A stretch of DNA of 64,000 nt from Coenobita brevimanus (GCA_032717465.1 CM064670.1:13608431-13672430); one strand, 5' to 3'; positions 12,005-24,064 are shown, counted from the first letter of the stretch. The notes: generated by a model from the sequence alone, not told the origin. Translations and numbers: made by a program.

Positions 12005-12052
12005 TGTGCAAGTTTCCCTTATTGTGTTCCGCCGTGCTTTAATTGGATCCAG

Positions 12053-12070
12053 AACCACCGCTGGCCACCA
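12053..12070 (-). other. E1 primer-binding site
   Basis: Immediately inside the 5' LTR the minus strand reads TGGTGGCCAGCGGTGG. The TGG start complements the CCA end of a tRNA and is the usual position of a minus-strand primer site. The E2 equivalent is TGGTGGCCACCGGAGG. I do not identify the tRNA. Confidence 0.6.
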
Positions 12071-12071
12071 G

Positions 12072-12595
12072 TGTTATGCGGGGTGTTTTTAGTCCGACCT
12101 CTCGTCCTAAAAACGCCCGCGACTGAGCGGGGTCCTCTCTCCGGACCGGTAATAAAGCACCAACAGAGGAACAGGACATAAAACTCGGCAGTACACCTTA
12201 ACACACCTATTGCATTAGTTCAATACACCTTACAATATAAGAACAAAGAGACACTGGATATGGCATGAACAGGAAGACAGAGCGGGTTTACTAACACACA
12301 ATGTACACAATACACACAAGAATGTCAAGGGCAGAATTCATATATATATAGAGGTGTTGGTAATTACTAGAACATGGCATCGGTATTATAAACAGTGAAT
12401 AATTTTCATTTTAGTGTTCTGGACCGGATGCACAATATATGATCAGAACAAAGGGTCAGGTTGACTTATATTTGCATACACTTGTTCCAGGACGTGGCAC
12501 ATCACCAGGAACTGTCACTTAGCCACGGCGACACTGTTATACTGGTTTTCTCGTTCTTTTGCCACTGTTGGAGTTTCTTTACATCCAGTCCCTTA
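12072..12595 (-). mobile_element. E1 5' LTR, truncated (inner 524 bp)
   Basis: Aligns with 4600-5200 of the 3' LTR (TGTTATGCGGGG edge, CGGGTTTACTAACACACAAT, TCTCGTTCTTTTGCCA), then stops at about 12595. The outer 1.45 kb is absent. The next base onward belongs to an LTR of opposite orientation. Confidence 0.8.
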
Positions 12596-14328
12596 CTACC
12601 AACCATGACGTCGCAGGAATGTGAGACTATTTCTAGGCCAGACCAGCCCTCATCAGGATCGGGGTGGGACTGCTCCGGATACAGTCCCAGGCAGCACCGC
12701 GGTAACGGCCACTTTATGTACTGGGAAGAGAATGGCCACTGTACATCCCTCAGCTACTTCCGCCTGCAGCCCCGCAACGACGGCCACTGTACATCCTTCT
12801 GCTGCAGCCACATCTGGAGCCCGCCTCGGTGTGACGGCCACTGTACGCACACCAACTGGCAAGGGCAGGAGGAGTGGAACCGTGATGACGGCCACTGTAC
12901 GCGTTGGGGAGGGAACGGCCACTGTACATCCCTCATCCACCTCCTCCTCCTACGGGAGTAGCACCTCGGTAATGGCCACTGTACGTCCCTTAGATACTTC
13001 CTGTTGGGGAGGCAGACCAGCGGCGACGGCCACTGTACGCGCTCGGGGGGGAACGGCCACTGTATGTCCCTCATCTGCCTCTTCCTCCTTCAGGAACAGC
13101 CCCGCAGCAACAGCCACTGTATGCACCGGGGAAGGAACAGCCACCGTACGTCCTTCTGCTGCTACCCCAAGGGGCTGTGGAACTGCGACGACGGCCACTG
13201 TACGCGTCGGGGAAGGGACGGCCACTGTACACCCTTCATCCACAGTCCCGAGGATTCTCCCGGAGGAGAAGGTCCCTTGCGCGGCCCACTCTACACCCCT
13301 CGGCTGTGTGGGACGCCCTTCTGTGTCTCCCTCCAGGTGTGGTTCCCTGGAGGTGTTGCCGTTCCAGGAGTGGTGGCGAGGCCTGGTTGCTGAAGGTGGA
13401 GTTTCACACCTTCTAGCCTGCCCCTGGACGACGCTGAATCCTGATGGACGCCCCACGGGCGAGGTGCCGCAGCCAACCCCTGATGGCGCCCCCATCTAGA
13501 GGCGACCACAGTCCCAGGCCTCCCAGGGCCAGCCCCGGACCCCAGGGCGGGACCGTTCTGGCCCCACTCACCGTCAGCCTTCTGCCAGGAGCAAGAAGCA
13601 GCAGACCCGACTCCTGACTCTGTTTGGCCCCAGTTCTGAGGGCCCCTCACCAGGTCGAGGCCTAAGCAGGAAAGGGCCTCCCTGCACCCCAGAACAGACA
13701 CATGCCCGGGCCGTGGCACCCCCGAGAGCTATCCCATGCCTTCTGCAGGAGGGCTTCCCAGCAGGGCTCCCTTCAACCCCAGGGCGCAGACCTCAGCAGC
13801 CCAGTGTTGACGCCTCAAGACCCCAGTGTCATGCTAGAGACTTAATAGTGACAGTGACTATATATGGTATAGAAACAGTGAAACGGAAACACCACCCATA
13901 AAGTGTCTCTACCCCAGTTTATCTAGAGCGCTGTGTTAATGCCTAAGCGTCCTAAAACCTGAGTAAAATAGTAGTGTGTGGCCAAGAGACCAATATACCA
14001 TGTAGCATCGAAAGAGACCGAGTGTATGAACAGTGTCACCATATCTATGTGATATTCTCTTGTGCAGTAACTCAGGTGTAAGCACAGTGCCAATGTGATA
14101 TATTGTACCAATATTAACTGACCTGTCACTATACCCCATCCTCATTCAGTGTACCATTGTATGTATACTGTAAGGAAGTTGGACTAAGGCAATATATGTG
14201 TTAAGGTGTCTTGCCGAGTTTTTATGCCCTGTTCCTTTGTAAGTGTTCTCTTTCCGGTCTAGAAAGAGGACCCCGCTCAGTCGCTGGTGTCTTTAGAACG
14301 AGAAGTCGGTCTAAAAACATCCAGCATA
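12596..14328 (+). mobile_element. Plus-strand gypsy LTR, truncated at its 5' side, joined head-to-head to E1
   Basis: From CAACCATGACGTCGCAGG onward it follows the E2 LTR to its end (CTAAAAACATCCAGCAT). The first 190 bp or so of the LTR are missing. It includes a GGCCACTGTAC array (about 12700-13235), a GC-rich block, and the terminal block with AGAGGACCCCGCTCAGTCG. Frames of 292 codons on plus and 181 codons on minus through the array encode repetitive TATVR/GEGTATVRPS-type and VAVPSP-type peptides. Because both strands are open, I treat them as repeat artefacts. To its right the segmental-duplication locus resumes. Confidence 0.8.
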
Positions 14329-14879
14329 TCGGATTTAACAAGAAACGTTAATTTACTACCCTAGAAATAATAAGAAAAAATTAATTAATTCTTTACCAAA
14401 CGGGCGTGGCTTTTCCATATTTTCTATTGAAGTGAGTCTTTCATAGTTTACTTATTATTCCTGGATTACCATGGCTTCTTGGAATTTTTATAAACTTACC
14501 TATGAAAGGATTTAGAGTGGGGTAGCCGGCCATACTTAACGTTCCTGATGAGCATTTTTTACATCTGAAAGCTGGCTGTCAAACGCAAGTGAGATTAGGT
14601 TGAATTAGGTTTGATTTCGTTAAGTTCCACTACTTTAACACGGGATACACTGATGTGTGACACATGTCCGGTCGGAGCCAAGGCCTTGGTCGGAGCAATA
14701 AACAACGTGGCCAGTCGCAGAGAGGTTGTCGGTGAACGTTGCCGCGGGCAACCTGACCCTGTCCGCTTTATTAAATACCCCAAAACAGGTACAGCATGTC
14801 TTTCTCCAATCACTTCTTGCACTCACAATGGAACAGTTAACTATAATTACTGCATTGCTTCTGTACCAAAATTACTTAC
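14329..14879 (+). repeat. Segmental copy A, middle part; its last 338 bp are duplicated after E2
   Basis: Collinear with about 57820-58337 of copy B (TTTACCAAACGGGCG, TTTTCTATTGA, GAAAGCTGGCTGTCAAAC). The portion from 14542 to 14879 (TTCCTGATG to CAAAATTACTTAC) reappears at 24065-24361 on the other side of E2, whereas copy B has it once. Confidence 0.85.
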
Positions 14880-16856
14880 TGAAATGCGCGCTCCCGCCAT
14901 CAAACCCCCCACCCCACTATGGAGCTGCAGCCCCACCCCCACCCCAGGAGGACACCACAGTGTGCCAGGTAAACAGGGTGCAGACTCGAAACGAAACGGG
15001 CTCAGGCATGCCCCGGCCCTATGTCCCTCTTCCTCTCAACTCACCCAACCACGACATCGTAGTGACGGGCAACTACATCTTGGCCTGACCAGCCTTTACC
15101 AGGATCAGGGTGGGACTGCTCCAGATACAGTCTCAAGGAGCACCACGGTAACGGCCACTGTACGTACCGGGGAAGGGATGGCCACTGTACGCCCTTCTGC
15201 TGTTTCCCCCTGCAGCCCCGCGGTAATGGCAACTGTACGTACCAGGGAAGGGACAGCCACTGTATGCCTTTCTGCTGCAGCCACATCTGGGGTTCGCCCC
15301 GGTGTGACGGCCATTGTATACACGTCAGCAGGCAGAAGCAGGAGAGGTGGAACCGCGTCGACAGCCACTGTACGTGCTGGGGAGGGAATGGCCACTGCAC
15401 ATCCCTCATCCACCTCCTCCTATGGGAGTAGCACTGCAGTAACGGCCACTGTACGTACTGGGGAGGGAACAGCCACTGTACGTTCCTCAGCTACTTCCTG
15501 TCAGACAGGCAGACCCACGGCGACAGCCACTGTACACGCCGGGGAGGGAACGGCCACTGTACATCCCTCATCTGCCTCTACCTCCTTCGGGAGCAGCACT
15601 GTGGCAACGGCCACTGTACACGCCGGGGAAGGAACGGCCACTGTACGTCCTTCTGCTGCTAGCCCAAGGGTCTGTGGAACCATGAAGACAGCCACTGTAC
15701 GCGTTAGGGAAGGGACGACCACTGAACATCCTTCGTCCACAGTCCCGAGGGTTCTCCCGGAGAAGAAGGTCCCTTGTGTGGCCCACTCTTCACCCTGCGG
15801 CTGCGTGGGATGCCCCTCTGTCTCTCCCTCAAGGTGTGGTTCCCCGGAGGTGCTGCCATTCCAGGAGTGGTGGCAAGGCCCGGTTGCTGAAGGCGTGATC
15901 CACGCCCTTCAACCTGCCCCTGGATGATGACAGGTCCTGACGGACGCCCAGTTGGCAAGGTGCCGCAGCCAACACCTGACAGTGCCCCAACCTAGAGGCG
16001 ACCACAGTCCCAGGCCTCCCAGGGCCAATCCTCGGACCCCAGGGAGGAACCGCCCTGGCCCCAATCACCGTCGGCCCTTCGCCCAGAGTAAGATGCGGCA
16101 GGCCCAACTCCTGACGTTGTTTGGCCCCAGCCCCGAGGACCCCTCACCAGGTCGAGGCCCCGACAGGAAAGGGCCTCCCTGCACCCCAGACCAGAAATGC
16201 GCCCAGGCCATGATGCCCCCAAGAGCTGTCCCGTGCCTACTGCAGGAGGGCTCACCAATAGGGCTTCCTCTGACTCCCGGGCACTATCTCGACTAAGTCC
16301 AGACCTCGGCAGCCCACTGACAGCACAGTGAGAACCCAGTGTTGTGTTAGAGACTTAACAGTGACAGTACCGCGTATTCTAGAAACAGTGAGACAGGAAC
16401 ACCACCAGTGAAGTGTCTCTAACCCCACGTACTCAGTGTGCTGTGTCAGTGCCTAAGTTCCCAGGACTAGAGCAATAAACAAATGTGTGGCGATACCTAA
16501 GTGTAATAGACCAGAGTACTACGCAGAGTCCAAGGCACAGACCATATGAGCAGTGTCACCATACCCATGTGATATTCTCTTGTACAATAACTCAGGTATA
16601 ATCACAGTGTCTGTGTGATGTGATGTACAGTATTATTGTTAACTAGCCTGTCACTATACCCGTTCCTCATCTAGTGCACCATTGTATGTATTTTGTAAGG
16701 AAGTTGGATTAAGGCAATATATGTGTTAAGGTGTCTTGGCGAGTTTTTATGCCCTGTTCCTTTGTAAGTGTTCTATTTCCAGTCTAAAAAGAGGACCCCG
16801 CTCAGTCGTTGGTGTCTTTAGGACGAGAAGTCGACCTAAAAACACCCAGCATAACA
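14880..16856 (+). mobile_element. E2 5' LTR (1977 bp)
   Basis: Begins TGAAATGCGCGCTCCC and ends CACCCAGCATAACA. It carries the motif array (15148-15733), a GC-rich centre, and a conserved terminal block containing GTTAAGGTGTCTTGGCGAG and AGAGGACCCCGCTCAGTCG. Compared with the 3' LTR it retains about 340 bp (about 15641-15985) that the 3' LTR lost. A frame of about 350 codons is open through the array but is judged repeat-driven. Confidence 0.85.
15148..15733 (+). repeat. LTR-internal array of a GGCCACTGTAC motif
   Basis: About 15 copies of an 18-bp degenerate motif, consensus RACRGCCACTGTACRYNCC, in under 600 bp. Many copies come in pairs 27 bp apart with a GCCGGGGAAGG-type spacer; pairs are separated by 30-60 bp of unrelated sequence. 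Equivalent arrays lie at about 12700-13235, about 22676-23170 and, reverse-complemented with GGCCATCGTACG as the core, about 5970-6320. Function unknown; clustered protein-binding sites or an RNA feature are possible. Confidence 0.8.
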
Positions 16857-16857
16857 C

Positions 16858-16875
16858 TGGTGGCCACCGGAGGTT
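16858..16875 (+). other. E2 primer-binding site
   Basis: TGGTGGCCACCGGAGGTT, one base after the LTR end. It starts with TGG, complementary to a tRNA CCA end. Closely matches the E1 site. Confidence 0.6.
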
Positions 16876-16922
16876 CTGGATCCGATTAGAGCATGGAGGA
16901 ACAAATAGGGAAATCTAGCACA

Positions 16923-17798
16923 ATGGCGGCCAAACAACATATCCAACTGCCAAAATTCAACCCCAGACAATACGACATCGATGTGTACTTTACGGTAAAA
17001 CCCATACTGGACATAGGGTTTGAAAATGACAGGGAGAAAACTGCCATCACACTGCCACACCTGGGCAAAATTGTGGCAAGCATAGCCACAAAAATCGTCC
17101 CAGAACTAAAATGGGACCAATTCACACATATCGTGAAACAGACAGTTACACCTTCCTTGGGAAAGGTTGTCGCTCTGTCATAACTAGACACCCTCATGTA
17201 TGACGGTAGCCTCAATGACACATTCATCCAGGCCTGGCAACTCGTCACCGCAGCCTATCCCGAGGCCAGCACAGCCACCCAGGATCAACATATTTTCGAT
17301 ACCCTGCTGAGGATCCTCCCATGCAGTCAGGGAACACTTCACAATTTATGGTCCATCGGGAGACCTGGACCAAGACCTACAGCTTGTACAACACCTCGCC
17401 GCCTGCCCCACACCTCAACCAATAAATGCAGTTAGCAAGTTTCCCATAAACAAGGTGGGACCACAAAAGCAACGGACGTCCCCACCACAACCCACTATGG
17501 AGCCGTCACCTTCCATACTCATGGCACACCCTCCAAAGAAACGCCCCACCCGAGAGAAAACTCCAACTTGATATCCATAAATCCGTGGAAATTCACCGCC
17601 TGCAGTCACAGCTGCCCTCTGCATGACATACGTGAGCAGCTGAGAGCCACACGACGCAGGGAGGCCCCACAGGGGCGCCGGAAGGTATCATCCCTGGACG
17701 ATGATGCACCAGAAGACGACACTCCACCCCTCTCCTATACAGACCCCGGGGAAGTGGAGCCTGACAAAGAGAGCATCGTGCAACAGATGGATTTTTAG
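16923..17798 (+). pseudogene. gag: E2 gag
   Basis: Begins at the ATG of MAAKQHIQLPKF; an in-frame ATG at 16893 adds ten residues. The frame stops with TAA at 17180-17182 inside the capsid-like region, resumes (17196-17435), and shifts again. The C-terminal basic and acidic segment (QGRRKVSS, then QQMDF) is read at 17568-17798. The layout is the same as E1 gag but with more lesions. The stop context GGATTTTTAGGT is shared with E1, with pol in the -1 frame. Confidence 0.8.
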
Positions 17799-20700
17799 GT
17801 CCACCCCCGCACCTCCCCACGGTGGCAGGGGCCACCTCACATAAATACAGACCCCCAGTCTACAACAAGATGAGGCTGAATGGGGTCAAGGCAAGACTAT
17901 TGGTAAACACGGAAGCGGCCAGATCCTACCTCTACTCACATTTTTACTCACGCCACAGCTCCACCTTCGGCCGCCTTCTCCCCATTTCAGCCCACCTCGT
18001 AGACACAGGGGATGGCCCCCGGCCTATCCATGGGGAAACCTGGAACCTGTGGACTGAAACCCACCAACAAGTATCCACGAGACACCCCCTCATCATCTTC
18101 GATTCTACCTGCCATGCATACGACGGCTACTTGGGGCTGGACCTCCTACAGAAGCTCCACGCCAACATCGACTGCTACAAGCACCTCCTCCAGTTTCATC
18201 CAGCCCCCCGCCCCCGACCAGCCAAGCAGAACGTGTGCACCTCCACCCTCGACACCCCTCCTGGCTCCTCCCCCTCAACCACTCTGCACGTACACATCTC
18301 CACCCACGCTCCTCACTTCACCCACCACTGCACCTCCCCACCTCCATTCTTCTTCTTCTTCCTCTCCTACCTCTCCTCCACTTCTAACTTTTCCTGCCAC
18401 CATCACTTCCGCCATTACCACTCCCCACCACCACGAGGCTTGGTTGCAACTTAACAGGCCCAGTGGTACCTCCGTACTATTCTTCCCCAGCTTACCATCC
18501 GAGGCCCTTTCATCATGTTTACTATCTCCCACATTCCTCCCTCCCCACGTCCGAGCAGTGAGAATCGCCAACCTCGCCGCCACACCGCTCACCCTCCCTA
18601 GAGGGTTAGTAGTATGGGATATGGAGAAAGCTGAGCCTTGTGACACCCCCTCCCCCTCTCCCGCTGCGCTACCTACTCTACCTGAACACCTTTCCACCCA
18701 CCAAGCAAACAGCCACTGACAACTCCTCCTGGACTTCCAAGACCTTTTTTCATCTGGCCCAGTGGACATCGAGCACACCACCTACCTAAGCCACGAAATT
18801 CACACCACGGGAACACCCATCCACCAACCCTCACGACGGAAGAACCCTAAGCAACGGGCAGAGGAAGACAGGCAAGTCCAGGACATGCTAGATGCCGGCA
18901 TCATTTCCCCCTCCACTATTCTCTGATTCTCCCCCGTTGTACTCATTAGAAAAAAGGATGGCACCATGCAGTTCTGTGTTGACTACCGTAAACTCAACAA
19001 TATGACCACCAAGGATGCCACCCCCCTGCCCAGGACAGATGAGTCCCTCGACTCACTACACGGCTCTTCATGGTTTTCCACCCTCGACCTACAGTCAGGA
19101 TATTGGCAAGTCCCTGTCCACCCAGAGGACAAACAGAAAACAGCCTTCTCCAGCAATGGCAAACATTATGAATTCAACGTCCTCCCTTTCAGACTTTGCA
19201 ATACCCCAGCCATGTTCTCCCGTCTAATGGAGTCAGTCCTCAGCAGCCTGACCTGTGAGATCCGCCTGGCATATCTGGACAATGTCATCGTGTTCAGCCA
19301 AACCTGGGCCGACCACCTCCACCGCCTCAAACAGGTATTTATGTGAATACGCCAGGCTGGACTAAAACTCAAACCTTCAAAGTGCGTCCTAGACGAATGA
19401 CCGTCTCCTTCCTAGGACACATGATCAGAGACGAGGGTATCTCCCTTGATCCTGACAAATTGCACGCCATCGCTGACCTCCCCCTTCCTAAGGACGTCCA
19501 CAAGGTGCACGCCTTCCTCAGACTGACCTCTTATTACAGGCCTTTTGTCAAAGGTTTCGCTGACATTGCCAAACCCCTGCACGACCTCACAAGGAAAGGT
19601 GAGCCCTTCATTTGGACTGAAGTCCGAGTCACAGTCTTTAACACTCTAAAAAACAAACTCATCTCAACCCCAATTGTCGCTTTCCCCGACTACAATCTAA
19701 CTTTCTGTCTGTACACCGACGTATCCCTGGTTGCCGTCAGTACCGTACTTGCACAGGTGCAGGAAGGGCGGGAACACATCATCACCTGCGCCAGCCGCAC
19801 CCTCAACCAGACTGAGAGAAATTACGCTGCCACTAAACACGAGTGCCTGGGCATCATATGGGTACACTTTTTTCGATCATCATTTGGGTACACTATTTTC
19901 GATCATATATTTCAGGCACCCATGTCGTCATCAATACTGACCATCAATCTCTCCAGTGGCTGCAACAATCCAACACCACCAGTGCACAACTAATTCGATG
20001 GAGAGAAGCACTAGAGGAGTTTGATTTTGAAATATCATACCGACCCAGGAAGCTATATACAAACGCCGATGCTCTCTCCAGCCTACCCATTAATTCCATC
20101 CACACCAACACAGGCCTCATCCAAATGTGGCAGACCAAGCAACGCCCCCCATGGATTTGGATATCACCGCACACCTTCACCAAATTATACCAACACGGCG
20201 AACACCTGTTTAACCAAGATGGCAACATTGTTCTAGACCCCAACGACACACACGACACCATGGTTCACCTCCAAGCAAACAACGGCATCCAACTCGGCAC
20301 CAAAAAACTTCTGCAAGTTTTCAGTGATATATACTAGACACCCAACCCCTCCACCATCGCCAAAAACATCATCCAAATGTGCCAAGCCTGCTCCGTGGGG
20401 AAAGACATCACTCACACGGCCGGACCTGCGGGAAATATCATTGCATACAAACCATGGCAATAATTGTCAGTCGACGTAGTCAGACCCCAAACACCCAAAG
20501 CAGGCTACATCATTACTTTTGTAGATGTTTACCCTAAATTCCTCATCATCTACCCTGCGAAAGAACACAATGCAGTGACAGTAGCTGATGCTTTGATCCG
20601 CCACATTTTCCCAAATTTCGGGATTCCCCAGGCCCTACATTCTGATAAACCCCCAGAGTTCACTGGCAAGGTCTGGGATGAATTAGCCACTCTATTTGGT

Positions 20701-21714
20701 TAGCAAATATCCCACTCCTCCCCCTACTGACCCCAAGGAAATAGCATGTGTGAGAGAAGCCATTGTTCTCTCCTCAACCAGGTGCGGGCCCGAATTATAC
20801 AAACGGGCAATGAAGACTGGCCAGCCCATGTGAAAATCGTTCAGTAGGGTCTAAACACATGCCCTAGGGATGATGGGGTCATCCCCCACAAGTGAGTCTT
20901 CGGGGAAGCTCCATTCCTTCTGCCCCTCCATCAGCACCTTCAACCCCCTCCCCTGCCCTCCACCACCGACCCCCTACACCACCTCAAGAGGTGGCTCCAC
21001 CACCTCCAACAACAACAAGATTTAAAACCAGACACAATCACCTCCAACCCCTACAAAGCGGGAGATTCTGTCGTCATGGCACGCCTATCTAACCCTGACA
21101 AGGTATCTCCCCGATTCAAAGGCCCCTTTACCGTCATCAAAGTCCCCAACCCATACCAAGTTATCATTCAGCATCATGGGCATACACGCACGTATCGCAA
21201 CCGACACGTGTGCCCCTTCCAACCCACTGACAATAACACCCTGCCAAACCATGCGCCCCACACCTCCCACCATGCCGCGCCGCCCTCTCCTCCTTCCAAG
21301 AATCCAGCCACTGACTCACATTCCTACTCCTTCTCATCTTCCCCCTCTGCCTCACCTGCCACAACCCCCTCCCCCAGTACACCCTTATCTGACCCACCAC
21401 CAACCTCCTCTAATTCCGGGACATCATCATCCTCCCCACCTAGCACATCCCACACTACCGCCTCATCCTTACCTCCTCCACCATCCCACAACTTTCCATC
21501 ACCGACCCACACCCCTAACAACTCGCCAACAACACATCACTCCACAACAACTCCTTCCCTAGCCACTGGGGAAACCACCACCTGCATCACACCGCCACGA
21601 CACACACCCTACCCCATCCCTGCTTCCCCCGTCCCCACCTCCTGCACTGCCTCACCTACGAGCCGGCCACGTGCAGCAACACTACCCACCATACGCGCCG
21701 CCCACACACCCTGA
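17795..21714 (+). pseudogene. pol: E2 pol (protease, RT, RNase H, integrase, Pro-rich tail)
   Basis: The protease motif is decayed (NTEA in place of DTGA). The RT has CVDYRKLN, but its active site reads YLDN (19272-19283). RNase H begins LYTDVS and contains a 26-bp tandem duplication at about 19853-19905 (GGGTACACT...TTTTCGATCAT twice) that breaks the frame. The integrase core has HSDKPPEF and retains the catalytic E (SMCERSH), where E1 has K. The C-terminal GPY/F-like stretch FKGPFTVIKV (about 21118) is followed by about 180 residues rich in Pro, Ser and Thr. Multiple in-frame stops (for example 18925, 20336, 20701) make it non-functional. Confidence 0.88.
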
Positions 21715-22146
21715 CCTTCCCACCCCTTACCCACCTATCATGCCCACTACACATGCCACCTCTCATTGCACACACCACCAACCCGACCCTTCCACAACCA
21801 AAACCAAACACCCACACCACCACATACCTCACAGCCTCACCCCCCACGCCCGTCCTCACTACCACCACCACTAAATCCAGACGCCTCTCACGCCCACCAG
21901 CCAGATACACCCCTATACCCTCTCCTACAACACCGACATCACCACACTCAGCCCCAGACACGATGCATACCCCCAATAATACCCCCATCACACTCAGCCT
22001 ACATCAGGCAAGGTGGAAATTTCCACCGACCCAATTCCCCAGGGGGAGCCGCCGCTCCTACCCTTACCTCCCCCACATAAGCCCGAGGACCTCACCCCTA
22101 GCCAGCATACAGCTACCAGCCCCACACCAAGCACCACCACCAGAGA

Positions 22147-22408
22147 TGAGGGTACAATGCATCGTATGGCATCCCCCACATGGACCTGAACAGAGAGTAC
22201 AAGGGACTCATCAACTCCTCCGCAGCCTCCGCCACACATCACACACTTCCACAGTCCACATTACATTCAATCCGCACCAAGAGCCCAACCACATCACTTA
22301 ACGCTGGACCACCCTCCTCCAACACCTCACACCTACACACCAGACCTCTACCACGAGTACATACCACCTCCAGTCACGGGACCGTGACTTTTTCACCGCA
22401 GACGGTGG
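22147..22408 (+). pseudogene. Conserved frame downstream of E2 pol
   Basis: Counterpart of the E1 frame at 6534-6854: MRVQCIVWHP start, NPHQE, WTTLLQH and TSTTSTYHLQS in order, with a TAA after NHIT. It leads into the sequence before the 3' LTR. No family recognised. It may be an eroded third ORF or merely shared non-coding sequence. Confidence 0.3.
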
Positions 22409-24064
22409 TGAAATGCACGCTCCCACTGCCAGACCCCCCACCCCACTATGGAGCTGCAGCCCCACCCCCACTCCAGGAGGACACCACAGTGGACCAGGTG
22501 AGCGCGACACTGGCCCAGAGCGAGACAGGCTCAGGTGTGCCCCAACCTTGTGTCCCTCTTCCCCTCAAGCTGCCCAACCATGACATCGCAGGGATGCAAG
22601 ACTACTTCTCGCCTGGACCTATCCTCATCAGGATTGGGGTGGGACTGCTCCAGATTCAGTCCCAGGCAGCACTGCGGTAACGGCCACAGGACATACTGGG
22701 GGGGGAACGGCTACTGTACGTCCTTCAGCTGTTTCTTCCTGCAGCACCACGACGACAGCCACTGTACGTGTCAGGGAAGAAACGGCCACTGTACGTCCTT
22801 CTGCTGCAACCACATCTGGAGCCCGCCTCGGTGTGACAGCCACAGTACGCACACTGACAGGCAAAGGCAGGAGGAGTGGAACCACGACAATGACCACTGC
22901 ATGCGTTGGGGAGGGAACGGCCACTGTACATCCCTCATCCTCACCTCCTCCTCCTCCTACGGGAGTAGCACCACAGTAACGGCCACAGGACATACCGGGG
23001 AGGGAACAGCCACTGTACGTCCCTCAGCTGCTTCCTGTCGGGCAGACAAACCCACAGTGACGGCCACTGTACGTGCCGGGAGAGGGAAACGGCCACTGTA
23101 CATCCATCATCTGCCTCTTCCTCCTTTGGGAGCAGCACTCCGGCAATGGCCACTGTACGTGCCAGGGAAGGAACGGCCAACCCCCAACGGCACCCCAACC
23201 TAGAGGCAACCGCAGTCCCAGGCCTCCCAGGGCCAGTCCTCGGACCCCAGGGCGGGACCGCCCTGGCCCCACTCATCATCGGCCCTCTGCCTGGAGAAAG
23301 AAGTGGCAGGCCCAACTCCTGGCACTGTTTGGCCCCAGCCCCAAGGGCCCCTCACCAGGTAAAGGCCCCGACAGGAAAGGGCCTCCCTGCACCCCAGACC
23401 AGAAACGCGCCTGGCCCATGACGCCCCCAAGAGCTGTCCCGTGCCTACTGAAAGAGGGCTCACCAGTATGGCTCCCTCTGACTCCCGGGCACCATCTCGA
23501 CTAAGTCCAGACCTCGGCAGCCCACTGACAGCACAGTGAGAACCCAGTGTTGTGCTAGAGACTTAACAGTGACAGTACCGCGTATTCTAGAAACAGTGAG
23601 ACAGGAACACCACCAGTGAAGTGTCTCTAACCCAACGTACTCAGTGTGCTGTGTCAGTGCCTAAGTTCCCAGGACTAGAGCAATAAACAAATGTGTGGCG
23701 ATACCTAAGTGTAATAGACCAGAGTACTACGCAGAGTCCAAGGCACAGACCATATGAGCAGTGTCACCATACCCATGTGATATTCTCTTGTACAATAACT
23801 CAGGTATAATCACAGTGTCTGTGTGATGTGATGTACAGTATTATTGTTAACTAGCCTGTCACTATACCCGTTCCGCATCTAGTACACCACTGTATGTATA
23901 TTGTAAGGAAATTGGATTAAGGAAATATATATGTTAAGGTGTCTTGGCGAGTTTTTATGCCCTGTGCCTTTGTAAGTGTTCTATTTTCGGTCTAGAAAGA
24001 GGACCCCGCTCAGTCGCTGGTGTCTTTAGGATGAGAAATCGACCTAAAAACACCCAGCATAACA
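22409..24064 (+). mobile_element. E2 3' LTR (1656 bp)
   Basis: Starts TGAAATGCACGCTCCC and ends CACCCAGCATAACA. Its last 850 bp are almost identical to the 5' LTR (16000-16856), but its first 250 bp differ at many positions. It also lacks the section equivalent to 5' LTR 15641-15985, being joined directly after GGAACGGCCA. The uneven divergence is unlike a simple LTR pair. Confidence 0.85.

Larger units (their letters stand above)
4600..12595 (-). mobile_element. Ty3/gypsy LTR retrotransposon E1 (degenerate)
   Basis: Element read on the minus strand: 5' LTR remnant (12072-12595), primer-binding site, gag (12004-11127), pol in the -1 frame (11130-6922) with order protease, RT, RNase H, integrase, a proline-rich tail, then a full 3' LTR (6591-4600). 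The domain order PR-RT-RH-IN is that of Ty3/gypsy. Its outer 5' LTR part is missing and replaced by a plus-strand LTR. It inserted into segmental copy A; copy B lacks it. Sequence is similar throughout to E2 (14880-24064) but clearly diverged, so the two are separate insertions of related families. Confidence 0.9.
14880..24064 (+). mobile_element. Ty3/gypsy LTR retrotransposon E2 (degenerate)
   Basis: A 9.2-kb element with two LTRs (14880-16856 and 22409-24064, both TGAAATGC to GCATAACA), a primer-binding site, gag (16923-17798) and pol in the -1 frame with order PR-RT-RH-IN, a proline-rich extension, and a purine/T stretch before the 3' LTR. Coding is more broken than in E1. The bases bordering the element (left ATTACTTAC, right TTCCTAATG) show no short target-site duplication. 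Instead about 300 bp of locus sequence is repeated on both sides. Confidence 0.9.

Noticed and set aside
12621..15927. Long plus-strand frames (292 and 438 codons) encoding repeated TATVR..GEGTATVRPS peptides in the LTRs
   Set aside because: The complementary strand and a second plus frame are also open through the same array, as expected for GC-rich tandem motifs lacking stops. The longer frame starts in flanking locus DNA and crosses the LTR edge. The pattern is better explained as repeat DNA.
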